A stretch of 64,000 nucleotides of DNA from Myxococcales bacterium 68-20 (GCA_001899635.1 MKVQ01000009.1:110638-174637); one strand, 5' to 3'. Counted from the first letter of the stretch, positions 1-9,300 are shown. The notes: generated by a model from the sequence alone, not told the origin. Program-made: numbers and translations.

Positions 1-680
1 CCGATCTGCCGCCGGAGCTCGCCGTTCGCCAGCGGCACGGGGGTGGAGCTCGGGCCACGGTAAATGAACGCAATCTCCGCTGCGGCTCCGTGATCGCCGG
101 CAACAACGGCTCGGACACCGCCTGCATCGATGTGGAAGCGGCGAGCGCCGGGAGAATCGACACGACCGCTGCTCACGCAGAGTGAGGCCGAATCGATCGG
201 CGCGAGCGGTGCGTCGGAGCGTGCGACCGAAGCGACCGGCGTAGGTGCTCGGCTGCTGATCCGAGGATGATGCTCGGCCGACCAACAAGTCGTCGTTGCG
301 AGAAGCGCGACCACCATCGCTCGTCGTCTCGCGCGCACCGAGGAGCAACGGCGCGCTTGCGAGAGCAGTTCACCTCCAACGACGAGAGCGCCACCTCGGC
401 CGGCGCGATGCGAGCTCGTCGTCAGGTTTGGAAGGTTTGGAGGTGATGGGCATCGACAGTCGTCCGCCCGCGTTCGGGCCACCGGCAGGATGCTTCGCGC
501 CCGTGTACATCAACAGACACGAAGGGAGGCCAGGAGGCCAGGAGGCCAAGAGGCCAGAGGACGGGTTCGGACGCACCTACATCGGTGCGCGCTCGGCCAT
601 GACTCCACGCCCCCCCCCGGCCCTCCGCAGCGGCGGGGCTTGACGGCCCGATGGGGCAGCGGCAAAAGCCTTTCAAAGCC
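1..680. other. Left-edge region without a confident gene
   Basis: A plus-strand frame is open from the left edge (base 3) to a TGA at 183-185 and could be the last ~60 codons of a truncated gene, but it shows no recognisable motif. The rest, up to the glutaredoxin gene, has overlapping weak frames on both strands with no family signature and is best read as intergenic. It contains a short tandem repeat near 526-557. Confidence 0.4.
526..557. repeat. 8-bp tandem repeat (GAGGCCAG x4)
   Basis: Four consecutive copies of GAGGCCAG, the third with one change (GAGGCCAA), lie about 120 bases upstream of the glutaredoxin gene. No function is evident; such low-complexity tracts often vary in copy number. 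Confidence 0.7.
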
Positions 681-1601
681 ATGCTTCCCGACACCGTCAA
701 GGCGCAGCTCGACGACCTCATCAAGAAGAACAAGGTCCTTCTCTTCATGAAGGGCAACAAGCACTTCCCTCAGTGCGGGTTCTCGGCGCAGGTCGTCCAG
801 ATCCTCAAGGAGACCGGCACGAAGTTCGAGACGGTGAACGTCCTCCAGGATCCGGCCATTCGTGACGGCATCAAGGAGTACTCGAGCTGGCCGACGATCC
901 CGCAGCTCTACGTCGATGGCGAGTTCATCGGCGGCTGCGACATCGTCAAGGAGATGTACGCGGCGGGCGACCTCCAGAAGAAGCTCGGGGTCGAGGAGAA
1001 GCCGGTCACTCCGCCGAAGGTCAAGCTCGACGACGGTGCGGTGAAAGCGATCAAGGGCGCCGACGAAGGCAACGGCGACGTACTCCGCCTCGAGATCGGC
1101 CCGCAGTTCCAGTACGACCTCTACTTCGGACCGAAGAAGCCGGGCGATGTCGAAGTCGTCGCGAACGGCGTGACGATCTGCTTCGACAAGCAGAGCGCGG
1201 CGAAGGCCGACGGCCTCGTGGTGTCGTGGGTCGAGACCGCCGACGGCGGCGCCTTCCGAATCGACAACCCGAACGAGCCCGTCCGCGTGAAGAGCCTCTC
1301 GGCGACCGAGCTGAAGAAGTGGATCGACGAGGGCAAGAAGTTCGAGCTCTTCGATGTCCGCACGGACGAGGAGCGCGACATCGCGAAGGTCGACCGCGCA
1401 CGCGCTCTCGACGTCGAGGGCGAGAAGGCGCTGCTCGCTCTCGCCAAGGACACGCCCGTCGTCTTCATGTGCCATCACGGGATGCGGAGCCGGAACGCGG
1501 CCGAGCGCATCCTCCGGGAGGGCTTCACGCAGGTGTACAACCTCGAGGGCGGCATCGACGCCTGGTCCCAGAAGGTCGACTCCACGGTCCCCCGCTACTG
1601 A
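681..1601 (+). CDS. Grx4-type monothiol glutaredoxin fused to HesB-like and rhodanese domains
   Basis: Three-domain protein of 306 aa. Residues ~1-105 are a monothiol glutaredoxin with the CGFS active site (C32) and the WPTIPQLYVDGEFIGG glutathione/Fe-S face. Residues ~115-205 resemble an A-type carrier (HesB/IscA) domain, including the GAFRIDNPN signature, but the cluster-ligand cysteines of true carriers are missing. Residues ~210-306 are a rhodanese domain with active-site loop CHHGMR (C264). CGFS glutaredoxins bind [2Fe-2S] clusters and pass them on, usually with BolA partners, and bolA follows directly. The inferred role is Fe-S trafficking or sulfur relay in the cytoplasm. The start at 681 gives the usual family N-terminus; an in-frame ATG at 651 would add ten residues. 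Confidence 0.9.
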   Translation: MLPDTVKAQLDDLIKKNKVLLFMKGNKHFPQCGFSAQVVQILKETGTKFETVNVLQDPAIRDGIKEYSSWPTIPQLYVDGEFIGGCDIVKEMYAAGDLQKKLGVEEKPVTPPKVKLDDGAVKAIKGADEGNGDVLRLEIGPQFQYDLYFGPKKPGDVEVVANGVTICFDKQSAAKADGLVVSWVETADGGAFRIDNPNEPVRVKSLSATELKKWIDEGKKFELFDVRTDEERDIAKVDRARALDVEGEKALLALAKDTPVVFMCHHGMRSRNAAERILREGFTQVYNLEGGIDAWSQKVDSTVPRY

Positions 1602-1616
1602 TCGGCGCGAACGAAC

Positions 1617-1853
1617 ATGAGCGACACCAAAGAAGCGATCCGCTCTGCGATCCTCGACAAGATCCCCGGCGCTGACGTCGTCGTCGATGCCGGGAGCGGC
1701 GGCCACTTCACCATCCAGGTGGTCTCCCCCGTCTTCGCCGGCAAGAACATGGTCGAGAGCCAGCGGCTCGTGTACGGTGCGATCGCCCACCTGATGAAGG
1801 GTGACGGCGCGCCGGTTCACGCAGTCGACAAGCTGACGACCAAGACGCCCTGA
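1617..1853 (+). CDS. BolA family protein
   Basis: A 78-aa BolA-fold protein with the typical helix and strand pattern: GGHFTIQVVSPVFAGKNMVE followed by a helix and the C-terminal HAVDKLT stretch, equivalent to the HAL motif. BolA proteins pair with CGFS glutaredoxins around a shared [2Fe-2S] cluster. The gene begins 15 bases after the glutaredoxin-rhodanese stop, so the two form an operon and probably a physical complex. Full length for the short BolA class. It could equally be the IbaG/BolA2-like branch; eye inspection cannot decide. Confidence 0.88.
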   Translation: MSDTKEAIRSAILDKIPGADVVVDAGSGGHFTIQVVSPVFAGKNMVESQRLVYGAIAHLMKGDGAPVHAVDKLTTKTP

Positions 1854-1863
1854 CGAGCGCCGG

Positions 1864-1881
1864 GCCCGAGGCACCTCGGGC
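1864..1881. terminator. Hairpin between convergent genes bolA and 1926-2714
   Basis: Perfect 8-bp arms (GCCCGAGG / CCTCGGGC) with a 2-base loop sit in the 72-base gap between two convergent genes. There is no clear T-tract, so intrinsic termination is only suggested by position and stem stability. Confidence 0.4.
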
Positions 1882-1925
1882 TCGGGACACGAGCTCGCGT
1901 CGACGCGCTCCGCGTCGCGCCTGCC

Positions 1926-2714
1926 TCACCGCATCCGCTTGCCCGTGACGTTGCCCTTCACGGGCGGCGGCGGGATCGCGACCGGCGCCCCCATCAGGGG
2001 ACGCATGGGTTGGGCCGTACCGCTGGGCTCCACGTGCACCGGCGGCGTCGACGACGGCACCGGCTCGACGGCGCGGTCGCCGGTCTGCCAGCCTCCGACC
2101 GGAGGCACGGGCGGCGCCGGGTCGACCTGTTGCACCATTTCCGGCGGTAGCCCCATCTCGCCCATCACGAACGGCTCGGGAGAGCCCTGCGTCGCGCACA
2201 GCCCCCGCGTGAGCATCGACGTCGCGGCGAACGCCATTGCACCGGCGCCTGCCACCGCGAGGGCGAGCTTCTTGCGGCGCTTCTTCTTCACACCGACCGG
2301 GCAATCCTCGGTGAGGATCGTTCCGTCGGCGCGCTGGTAGAAGCGGACGCACAGCTCCTTGCCGACGCGCTCCTGGAGCAGCCGCTCCGCGTCCTCGCGC
2401 GGCATCGCGGAGAGGTTGTAGACGTTCTTCTCGCAGCTCACGCAGAAGCGCACGCGCTCGTCACCGAGCATCTCGTCCCAGCTCGCGTTGCACGGGCTCG
2501 CGATGCGCACCTGGTCGAGCATCGGCAGCGAGCGCTTCCCCGTGCTCGCACCGAGCCGCTGTGCGACGGCGGCAAGCTCGCGCTCGAGGTCCTGCTCGCG
2601 GGCCCGAAGTCCGTCGAGGTGGGAGGTCTGCTCCTTCAGCCGCGCGATCTCGCGCTCGAGGGAGTCCTTGCGTTCGCGCAGCGCGTCAATCTCGTTCCTG
2701 TAGGGCGACGTCAC
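1926..2714 (-). CDS. Membrane-anchored protein with coiled coil and CxxC domain
   Basis: Unrecognised 262-aa protein. Residues ~5-55 are a heptad-rich coiled coil. Residues ~70-130 form a small domain with pattern C-N-A-S-W-x-x-M ... RVRFCVSCEKNVYNLS, ending in a basic segment; the cysteines suggest a metal site or disulfide. This domain type is often seen in myxobacterial proteins of unknown function. A hydrophobic segment at ~148-170 is preceded by KKKRRKK, consistent with a cytoplasmic N-terminus and an anchored Pro-rich extracytoplasmic tail. Monocistronic, transcribed toward bolA. Confidence 0.75.
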   Translation of the reverse strand: MTSPYRNEIDALRERKDSLEREIARLKEQTSHLDGLRAREQDLERELAAVAQRLGASTGKRSLPMLDQVRIASPCNASWDEMLGDERVRFCVSCEKNVYNLSAMPREDAERLLQERVGKELCVRFYQRADGTILTEDCPVGVKKKRRKKLALAVAGAGAMAFAATSMLTRGLCATQGSPEPFVMGEMGLPPEMVQQVDPAPPVPPVGGWQTGDRAVEPVPSSTPPVHVEPSGTAQPMRPLMGAPVAIPPPPVKGNVTGKRMR

Positions 2715-2833
2715 GGTCCCCTCCCGACGGACGAGGTCGTCGAAGGATCTCCCCGGCCGAACAGATCGAGGGACACGCCGGACTCGGCGACGTCAGGACG
2801 AGGCATGGCGCCGCCGATTTCCGCCCGACGCGG

Positions 2834-4645
2834 TCAGGGGGCGGTAGCCACCGACTCGGTCGCCTCGACGTACATCGACTCGATCTCGATCCTGTACTTC
2901 TCGTTCACGGCCTTGCGCTTCACCTTCATCGTCGGTGTGAGCTCGCCGCCGTCGATGGAGAACTCGGTCGGGACGACGACGAACTTCTTGATCGTCTGCA
3001 CCCGCGCGAGCTTCTCGTTCACCTGGTCGATCTGCCTCTGCAGATGCTTGCGGAAGGCATCGCACGTCGCGGCCTCGGCGATCGTCTTCGCCGGGCTGCC
3101 GCATGCCTCCGTCTCCACCTTCAGACGATCGGGGTCGAGCGTCACCAGCGCGGCGAGGTACTTCTTCCGATCGCCGACGACCACCGCCTGACCGACGACG
3201 GGGATCGCCTTGAGCTGCCCCTCGAGCACCTGCGGCGCGATGTTCTCGCCGCCCGCTGTGATGAGGAGGTCCTTCTTGCGATCGGTGATCTGGAGAAAGC
3301 CGTCCTTGTCGATGGTGCCGATGTCGCCCGAGTGGAGCCAGCCGTCGTCGTCGAGTGCGTTCTTCGTCGCCTCGGGGTCCTTCAGGTAGCCCTTGAAGAC
3401 GTGCGAACCGCGCATGCAGACTTCGCCGTCCTCGGCGATCTTGAGCTCGGCACCGGGCACGACGATGCCACACTTGGCGGTTCGGTAGTTGTCGGGCGGC
3501 GAGTACGTCGCGGGACCGGTGCACTCGCTCATCCCGTAGACCTCGAGGATCGGGATGCCGAGCGAGAGGAAGAACTCGAGGGTGTCCTTCGAGATCGGCG
3601 CCGCACTCGTCACGCAGATGCGCGCCCGGTCGAGGCCGAGACGCTCGCGGACCTTGTCGAAGACGACCTTCTTGGCGATGGGGTGGAAGAGCGGGCGCGC
3701 CTCGCCGCGCTGCTCGGCGTAGCCGGCCGCGAGGCCGACCTTGCGGGCCCAGGCCGCGATCTTCTTCCGGAGCGGAGGCGACGACGCTCCCGCCGCGACC
3801 ATCTTCGCCTGGATCTTCTCCCACACGCGCGGCACGCCGAGGAAGATGGTCGGACGCACCTCCTGAAGCGACTCACCCAGCTTCTCGAGGCTCTCCGCGA
3901 AATAGAGGACCGACCCCATCGCCATGGGGCCGTGGACGGTGAGGAGCTGCTCGGCGATGTGGCTGAGCGGGAGATAGCTGATCGAGACCTCGTCCGGACC
4001 GAAGCGGAGCGCCTTGATGACCGCCTGCGCCGTCCACACGAGGTTCGTGTGCGAGATCATGACGGCCTTCGGCTCGCCCGTCGTCCCCGAGGTGTAGATG
4101 AGCGTGCAGACGTCGTCCGGCTTCTGGACCGCGATGCGTGCATCGAGCTCGCTCTCGGGAGTCTCGTCGCCCAGCTCGAGGAGCTCGTTCCAGCCGAGCA
4201 CACGCAGACCGCCTCGCCTGCTCTCCGCCGGACGTCCGAGCATCTGGACGACCACCTCGAGGTGCGGCATGCGCTCCTGCTCGGCGACGAACTTCTCGAC
4301 CTGCTGCGCCGTGTCGGCGAACGCGACCTTGGCCTCGCAGTGGTGCGTGATGTACCGCACCTGCTCAGGCGTGTTCGTCGTGTAGATGCCTGCAGGGACG
4401 GCTCCGGCGAGGATCGCGCCGACGTCCGAGATCAGCCACTCGGGGCTGTTGTAGCCGATGATCGAGATCCCCTTGCCGGGCTGCACGCCGAGGCCCACGA
4501 GCGCGCGCCCGACACGCCGCGCGTCACGCAGATATGCGCTCCACGTCGTCGTGCGCCAGCCGCCGTCGCGCTTCACGCGGAGCGCAGGCCGGTCGCCATA
4601 GCGCGTCGCCGTCTCCCCCAGGACTTCGTGAACCATGGTCGCCAT
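2834..4645 (-). CDS. Long-chain fatty-acid-CoA ligase (AMP-binding family)
   Basis: A 603-aa acyl-adenylate-forming ligase that activates a fatty acid with ATP and CoA. Visible signatures: the P-loop-like TLIYTSGTTGEPKAVMIS, the YGMSECTG motif, and GWLHSGDIG followed by DRKKDLLITAGGENIAP, which carries the hinge Asp and a C-terminal region of normal length. Start chosen at the ATG giving MATMVHEVL; a second in-frame ATG lies nine bases downstream. The frame is open much further upstream, but that stretch shows no homology pattern and low coding bias. A second ligase of this type is encoded at 39944-41704. Confidence 0.92.
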   Translation of the reverse strand: MATMVHEVLGETATRYGDRPALRVKRDGGWRTTTWSAYLRDARRVGRALVGLGVQPGKGISIIGYNSPEWLISDVGAILAGAVPAGIYTTNTPEQVRYITHHCEAKVAFADTAQQVEKFVAEQERMPHLEVVVQMLGRPAESRRGGLRVLGWNELLELGDETPESELDARIAVQKPDDVCTLIYTSGTTGEPKAVMISHTNLVWTAQAVIKALRFGPDEVSISYLPLSHIAEQLLTVHGPMAMGSVLYFAESLEKLGESLQEVRPTIFLGVPRVWEKIQAKMVAAGASSPPLRKKIAAWARKVGLAAGYAEQRGEARPLFHPIAKKVVFDKVRERLGLDRARICVTSAAPISKDTLEFFLSLGIPILEVYGMSECTGPATYSPPDNYRTAKCGIVVPGAELKIAEDGEVCMRGSHVFKGYLKDPEATKNALDDDGWLHSGDIGTIDKDGFLQITDRKKDLLITAGGENIAPQVLEGQLKAIPVVGQAVVVGDRKKYLAALVTLDPDRLKVETEACGSPAKTIAEAATCDAFRKHLQRQIDQVNEKLARVQTIKKFVVVPTEFSIDGGELTPTMKVKRKAVNEKYRIEIESMYVEATESVATAP

Positions 4646-4856
4646 GACCGCAAAGTATAGGCGCGGGGATCGAGGCCGGATCCCCGAAAAAGCTGAGCTT
4701 GCGGCACATGAGACGCACCTCGTGCAGCGCGCGACGGGCGCGCGCGAGCGGCATACCTGCACGCGACCGCAGGCCATGCCGAACGGTTGAGCAGTGCGGT
4801 CCGCGCGCGGCTCGGGCCGAGCCGATGTCGATATGGAAAAGTGGCTAATTCCAAGG

Positions 4857-5780
4857 ATGGCTTCACAATATGAGGTGGAGGGTGAAGTCTTGGACCTCCA
4901 CCATTCGATTACGAAAGCGTTTTCAGTCACAGCGTTCTTTGGATTGACGCTCGCTCCACAGGATGGAGCTCGAGGCATTCGGGCCGTCGCCGAAGGCCTG
5001 TCGTCGACGCCGCTCTCGACATCATCGAGCGTCGTCCACGCAGCATCGGTGCGTGCGTCCACGACGCCGGCATCTTCCTATTCTGTCGCGCCTGTCGCGA
5101 GCGTGTGCGGAGAAGGGTTGCTGCTCATCGAGGGCGATCATTGCCCCGACGCCGAGCAGGTTTGCATGAAGTGGCTCGACCCACCGCCGTACCAGAACCT
5201 CCGCTGCGCCGAATACGCGAAACCTGCAAAGTGCAAGGTGCCGCGCGTCCAGCGTCGCTTCTGCATCGACCGCCACGAGTTCGCCGAGCCGGCATCCCCC
5301 GACACCGCCGAGGTGCTGCCCATCGTGAACAAGAACTGGGGAGAGGCGAAGGCGCTCTGCGAGGCGCGCGGCGCGCGGCTCTGCAAGGAAGCCGAGTGGG
5401 AGTTCGCCTGCGAGGGGCCCGAGATGAGCCCCTACCCCTATGGCTGGAAGCGTGACTCGACGATCTGCAACTTCGACAAGACCGGCCTGGGCGGCGCAAT
5501 GGAAAAGCTGAAGGACCTCCGCGCTCCGCTCAGCGCGTACCCCGAATGCGTGAGCCCATTCGGCGTTCACAACATGGTCGGCAACGTCGACGAGTGGGTC
5601 GAGCGCGAGGGCCGCTCCGCGCCGAACCGCTCCGCGCTGCGCGGCGGCTGGTGGCTCCCCGGCCGCAATCGCTGCCGCGCCGCGACGGTCGCGCACGGCG
5701 AGGACTACTCCGGCAAGCAGGTCGGCTTCCGCTGCTGCAAGGACGCCCCCGCGGCGGCGGAGTCGAGCAGCGCCCCGTGA
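4857..5780 (+). CDS. Formylglycine-generating-enzyme-fold (FGE/SUMF1-like) protein
   Basis: C-type-lectin-like FGE-sulfatase domain: RLCKEAEWEFAC, followed by NMVGNVDEWV and a C-terminal LRGGWW ... VGFRCC block, as in this family. It also contains CGEGLLLIEGDHCPDAEQVC, a cysteine pattern common in myxobacterial secreted members. True sulfatase-activating activity cannot be claimed; most such bacterial proteins have unknown substrates. The start is uncertain: the frame opens at 4794, but codons before ~4960 have poor third-position GC and may be untranslated, so a GTG near 5049 is an alternative. No clear signal peptide is seen from any start. Confidence 0.75.
   Translation: MASQYEVEGEVLDLHHSITKAFSVTAFFGLTLAPQDGARGIRAVAEGLSSTPLSTSSSVVHAASVRASTTPASSYSVAPVASVCGEGLLLIEGDHCPDAEQVCMKWLDPPPYQNLRCAEYAKPAKCKVPRVQRRFCIDRHEFAEPASPDTAEVLPIVNKNWGEAKALCEARGARLCKEAEWEFACEGPEMSPYPYGWKRDSTICNFDKTGLGGAMEKLKDLRAPLSAYPECVSPFGVHNMVGNVDEWVEREGRSAPNRSALRGGWWLPGRNRCRAATVAHGEDYSGKQVGFRCCKDAPAAAESSSAP
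4874..4902. promoter_or_regulatory. Hairpin in AT-richer divergent intergenic region
   Basis: Inverted repeat with 8-bp arms GGTGGAGG / CCTCCACC around a 13-base spacer, in a locally AT-richer stretch (about 4840-4960) between the minus-strand ligase and the plus-strand FGE-fold gene. Position fits a promoter region or operator. It overlaps the earliest possible codons of the FGE-fold gene, whose start is uncertain. Confidence 0.35.
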
Positions 5781-5795
5781 TCGCCGACGACTGCT

Positions 5796-6767
5796 CTAGG
5801 TGCGGAACTCGCTGAGCGGCGCAGGCGCCTTCACGAGCTCGTCGATCCGCGCGGCGTCCTGCTCGCGACCGAGCTCGCGCATCGTCTGGGAGACCCGGCT
5901 CAGATCCTCGGCGCCGATGACCTTGTGCTCGCGCTCCACGACGTCCATCACATCCGACCAGGCTCCCTCCCTGAGGAGCGCGGCGACGTAGATCTTGAGG
6001 CCCACCTGCCGGAGGTCTGCCGAGGCGGGCGTCGCGAGAGCGGGCCTGAGGACGGCGACCGCTTCTTTCGGCTCCCGCCGATCGAGCGCGGCATAGCCCT
6101 GCTGGATCGCCTCAGCGAGCGTTTGATCGACGCGGAGCTGACCTGCCTGCCGGAGCCCCTGGACGTTCTGGAAGGCGTAGAGGACGCCGAGGTAGAGCAC
6201 CCACCACTGGCTGTAACGGATCGAGAGAAGCGCGATCCCCGCGGCCACGGCGATGGAGACCACGCGCGCGATCTTCTCTCCGTGATCCTTCGTGATCGCT
6301 CTCACGAGCGAGCGAAGGACGTTGCCGCCGTCGAGCGGCAGCATCGGGAGCAAGTTGAAGATGCCCCAGCCGACGTTCACCCAGAGGAGAAGGCGCACCG
6401 CATCGCGGGCGATCGGGTGGGCCGGATGGAAGCCCGCGAGCTGCGTGGCGATCACGACGAACGCGAAGAGGAAGCCCGCGAACGGCCCTGCCAGGCTGAT
6501 CGCGACGCTCTTGCCGGTCGAGACCTCCGCCCTCCCTTCGTTGAAGTAGGTGAGGCCGCCCATCCCGTGCAGCTCGATGCGCGGCTCGAGCCCGAACGCC
6601 TTGCCCATGAGCGCATGGCCGAGCTCGTGGATGATGACGGAGACGAGCACGATCACGACCCAGAGCGCGAGCTTCACCGGCTCGCGCTCGTTGAGCCCGA
6701 GCAGGAGCGCCATGAGGAAGAAGCTCCCCTGAATGCGCAGGGGAATGGATCCAAGCCTCAGCTCCAT
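5796..6767 (-). CDS. Site-2 protease family (M50) membrane metallopeptidase
   Basis: A 323-aa intramembrane zinc protease. HELGH (H47, E48, H51) lies in a hydrophobic helix, and the third ligand is in the later NLLPMLPLDGGNVLRSL segment, the standard M50 pair. There are about five to six membrane segments in residues 1-195. The C-terminal ~110 residues are helical and TPR-like, probably cytoplasmic. Family members cut membrane-bound regulators or signal proteins; no substrate is indicated here. A response regulator lies immediately upstream on the same strand (18-base gap), so the two may be co-transcribed. Confidence 0.9.
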   Translation of the reverse strand: MELRLGSIPLRIQGSFFLMALLLGLNEREPVKLALWVVIVLVSVIIHELGHALMGKAFGLEPRIELHGMGGLTYFNEGRAEVSTGKSVAISLAGPFAGFLFAFVVIATQLAGFHPAHPIARDAVRLLLWVNVGWGIFNLLPMLPLDGGNVLRSLVRAITKDHGEKIARVVSIAVAAGIALLSIRYSQWWVLYLGVLYAFQNVQGLRQAGQLRVDQTLAEAIQQGYAALDRREPKEAVAVLRPALATPASADLRQVGLKIYVAALLREGAWSDVMDVVEREHKVIGAEDLSRVSQTMRELGREQDAARIDELVKAPAPLSEFRT

Positions 6768-6785
6768 CGGGTGCCCAACGTCTAT

Positions 6786-7340
6786 CTACAGGACGATCTT
6801 CCGAATTTTCTCGACGATCTGCGCGACCGGAGTGCTTTTCGGAAGGAACTGGCTGACGCCGATGACGAGCGCCTGGGTGACGTGCTGCGGGCTGTGCTGG
6901 GCCGACACGAACATGATCGGCACGCGCTTCATCACGGGGTTGTTGCGGAGGATCTTCGCGAGCGTAAAGCCGTCCACGCGCGGCATCGCCGTATCGCTCA
7001 CGATCATCGCAGGAGCCTGGATGCTGCTCGTCAGCTCGACGGCCTCCATGCCGTCCTTGGCCTCGATGACGTCGTAGTGGAGCTCGAGGAGCGCCCGGAG
7101 CCGCGCCCGAAGAGCAGCGTCGGGATCGACGATCATGATCGTCTTCCGCCCCGTCGCACGCGCCGCCACGGCAGACGGCCGAGCCACTGCACCGCCCCCG
7201 AGCGCATGCGCCTCCGCGGCCGCGTCACGGATGGTCGACGGCCTCGCCGACGGCGTCACGCCGGTGGTCACCGCCGGACGCGTCGAGGGCAGGCTTCCCG
7301 GGTTCGGCGTGAGGGAGGGGCGTTTGGGTTGAAAGGTCAT
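6786..7340 (-). CDS. Single-domain response regulator with N-terminal linker
   Basis: A 184-aa protein. Residues ~1-60 are Pro/Thr/Ala-rich and look disordered. Residues ~63-184 are a receiver domain: IMIVDPDAALRARL (acidic pocket), the phospho-acceptor Asp in VSDTAMPRVDG, SAQ for the Thr/Ser position and the conserved Lys in FLPKSTP. There is no output domain, so it acts by protein interaction. No partner histidine kinase is adjacent. The ATG at 7340 was chosen; the longer open frame upstream lacks coding character. Confidence 0.88.
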   Translation of the reverse strand: MTFQPKRPSLTPNPGSLPSTRPAVTTGVTPSARPSTIRDAAAEAHALGGGAVARPSAVAARATGRKTIMIVDPDAALRARLRALLELHYDVIEAKDGMEAVELTSSIQAPAMIVSDTAMPRVDGFTLAKILRNNPVMKRVPIMFVSAQHSPQHVTQALVIGVSQFLPKSTPVAQIVEKIRKIVL

Positions 7341-7589
7341 GACGGGCGTCGGCAATCGCAGACAGCGACCCCCGACTGCTCTGGTTATAGCACCGCCATC
7401 CGCGAAGGGAACGGCTCGACCGGATGCGATCGGCGGTGCGAAGCCGTCGTCGGGTCGCGCCGAGCTCGTTTCGACGCGCGATCCGACCGAGCAACGCCGC
7501 GACGACGCGACGCAAGAGGCGCGGCTGAGATCGTCGCGCATCCGTACGAGCCCGACGGCTACGGCGGATGAATCGCCAGAGCGGTCGCG

Positions 7590-8489
7590 CTACCGCCTCC
7601 GCTTCTCACGCTTCCTTCGGTTCCGGTCCTTGCGCCGTGCCTCGGGATCGAGCCGGCGCGCGATCCCCTCGGCGACGTCGAGACGGCCTTCCCGCAGGTC
7701 GGCCACGAGCTCGCCGAGGACCGCCTCGTACCCGACGCCCGCGTCCTCGCTGAGGCGCGTATGGGGGAGGACTTTTTCGCCCGCGAGCCAGCGCTCGTCG
7801 AGATCGCTCGCGAGGACGACCGGAAGCGCGGCCGCGAGATCGTAGGGCCCGACATCGAGCCCCTCGCTCGCGAGCGCGGTCATCATCCCGAACCCGTGAG
7901 CGTGAGCGACCTTGAAGAGCGGTGGATCGATCGGCAGGACCGGGTTGGCTTCGCCGTCGTCATGCGCCTTCTTGCACGCCTCGACGCTGCCGGAGTGATA
8001 CGCGCGGCACGAGATCGGGCGGACCTCGTAGGCAGTGCATCGGCCCGTGTCGATGTCGAGGAGCGGACATGGGATCTTCGCGCGGGCGCGACCGGTGAGG
8101 TCGAGGGAGGCAATCTGCTTCGCAGCGGTCCCCGCGCGCTCGGTGAGGGCTTCGAGCTCCTCCGGCGAGCGATGCTCCTTCAGCCAGGACCCGATCCGGA
8201 GGATCTCGGGCGCCGACGCATGGACCGTGGACGTCCAGCAGCAATACGAGCACCCCTCGACGCACGCGAGCGGCAGGCGGCGACCTCCCGAGAGCCGTTC
8301 CGACATCGTGTTCGCGGCGCGCTCGGCGTCCTGCTGGACGAGCTCGGCGACCTCGTTCACGACCTCGCGTGCGGGCACGCCTCCGGCCCTCATCTCGCCG
8401 ACGGTCTCGCGGACGATCTTCGCCTCGACCTCGATGAACGGCCTGAGCATCGGATCGCGATGATCGAGGCCCACCCTTCGTTCGGTCAT
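7590..8489 (-). CDS. YkgJ-type cysteine-cluster protein
   Basis: A 299-aa protein with the zinc- or Fe-S-binding cysteine cluster of the YkgJ/Fliy family: CVEGCSYCCW near residue 95, then IPCPLLDIDTGRC and RPISCRAYHSG. The family function is unknown. The C-terminus is very basic. Its ATG overlaps the stop of the upstream hydrolase gene (ATGA at 8486-8489), indicating translational coupling. Confidence 0.85.
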   Translation of the reverse strand: MTERRVGLDHRDPMLRPFIEVEAKIVRETVGEMRAGGVPAREVVNEVAELVQQDAERAANTMSERLSGGRRLPLACVEGCSYCCWTSTVHASAPEILRIGSWLKEHRSPEELEALTERAGTAAKQIASLDLTGRARAKIPCPLLDIDTGRCTAYEVRPISCRAYHSGSVEACKKAHDDGEANPVLPIDPPLFKVAHAHGFGMMTALASEGLDVGPYDLAAALPVVLASDLDERWLAGEKVLPHTRLSEDAGVGYEAVLGELVADLREGRLDVAEGIARRLDPEARRKDRNRRKREKRRR

Positions 8490-9244
8490 CGCTTCTTCTC
8501 GCTCACGGGCTTCCTCGCGGTCGACGCGGTCAGCTCGGTCGCGTTTGTCTTCGTCGTCCTAACCCTGGAGCTCGGCGCGGCGACGAACGCCGCGATCTCG
8601 GCAGCGGCCGCGTCGAGCTCGCTCTCCTGCCGCTCTTGCCCTTCCCGCTTCAGGAGCGCGAGCGAGTGATCGCCGCCCTCGACCGTGTGGAGTCGCGCCC
8701 GTGGCATCCTCGCGAGGAGCTTCTTCATCTCGGACGCGGTGCCGAGCTCGTCGCGCGTTCCCTGGATCACCAGCATCGGGAGCTTCACGCGGAGGATCTC
8801 GTCGCGCACCACCGTGGGCTTCCCCAGCGGATGCAGCGGGTAGCCGAGCAGGACGACGCCCGCGAGGACGAGGCCCTCGTTCGCCGCAGCGATGTGCGTC
8901 GCGATGCGTCCGCCCATCGACTTGCCACCGATGACGAGGCGCTCCGTCGGTAGCCCACCGCGCGCACGCACCGCCGCGATCGCCGCGCGCCACGTCGCCT
9001 CGAGCAGCTCGACGCGGTCGGGAGCCTTCCGACCGGCCTCGGCGTAGAGGAAATTGAAGGTGACGACGTCGACGCCCTTCTTCGCGATGCGCGCGGCCAT
9101 CGACGTCATGAACGGATGCGTTCGCGGCGCGCCTGCTCCGTGTGCGAGGACCAGCGTCGCCTGCCCGACCGGGTCGGCAGCGCGGTAGATCGCGCCGCTC
9201 GTCTTTCCGTGCGCCCCCACGTGGAAGGAGAACCCTGACGCCAT
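8486..9244 (-). CDS. Alpha/beta hydrolase (Tex30/KANL3-like dienelactone-hydrolase fold)
   Basis: A 252-aa serine hydrolase fold. LAHGAGAPRTHPFM forms the oxyanion region, GGKSMGGR is the nucleophile elbow, QGTRDELG carries the acid and GGDHSL the histidine. Members of this small-hydrolase group lack a well-established substrate. The last ~25 residues are a Lys/Thr-rich tail. It forms a two-gene unit with the downstream Cys-cluster gene through a four-base overlap. Confidence 0.85.
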   Translation of the reverse strand: MASGFSFHVGAHGKTSGAIYRAADPVGQATLVLAHGAGAPRTHPFMTSMAARIAKKGVDVVTFNFLYAEAGRKAPDRVELLEATWRAAIAAVRARGGLPTERLVIGGKSMGGRIATHIAAANEGLVLAGVVLLGYPLHPLGKPTVVRDEILRVKLPMLVIQGTRDELGTASEMKKLLARMPRARLHTVEGGDHSLALLKREGQERQESELDAAAAEIAAFVAAPSSRVRTTKTNATELTASTARKPVSEKKR

Positions 9245-9300
9245 TGCGGCAAGGATACCGCGAGACGGCGCCGAGCACGACGCGCCCTACACGCTGCTGG

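Noticed and set aside
4646..5062. N-terminal extension of the acyl-CoA ligase frame
   Set aside because: The extra 139 codons show no family similarity, cross an AT-richer divergent promoter region and would overlap the FGE-fold gene.
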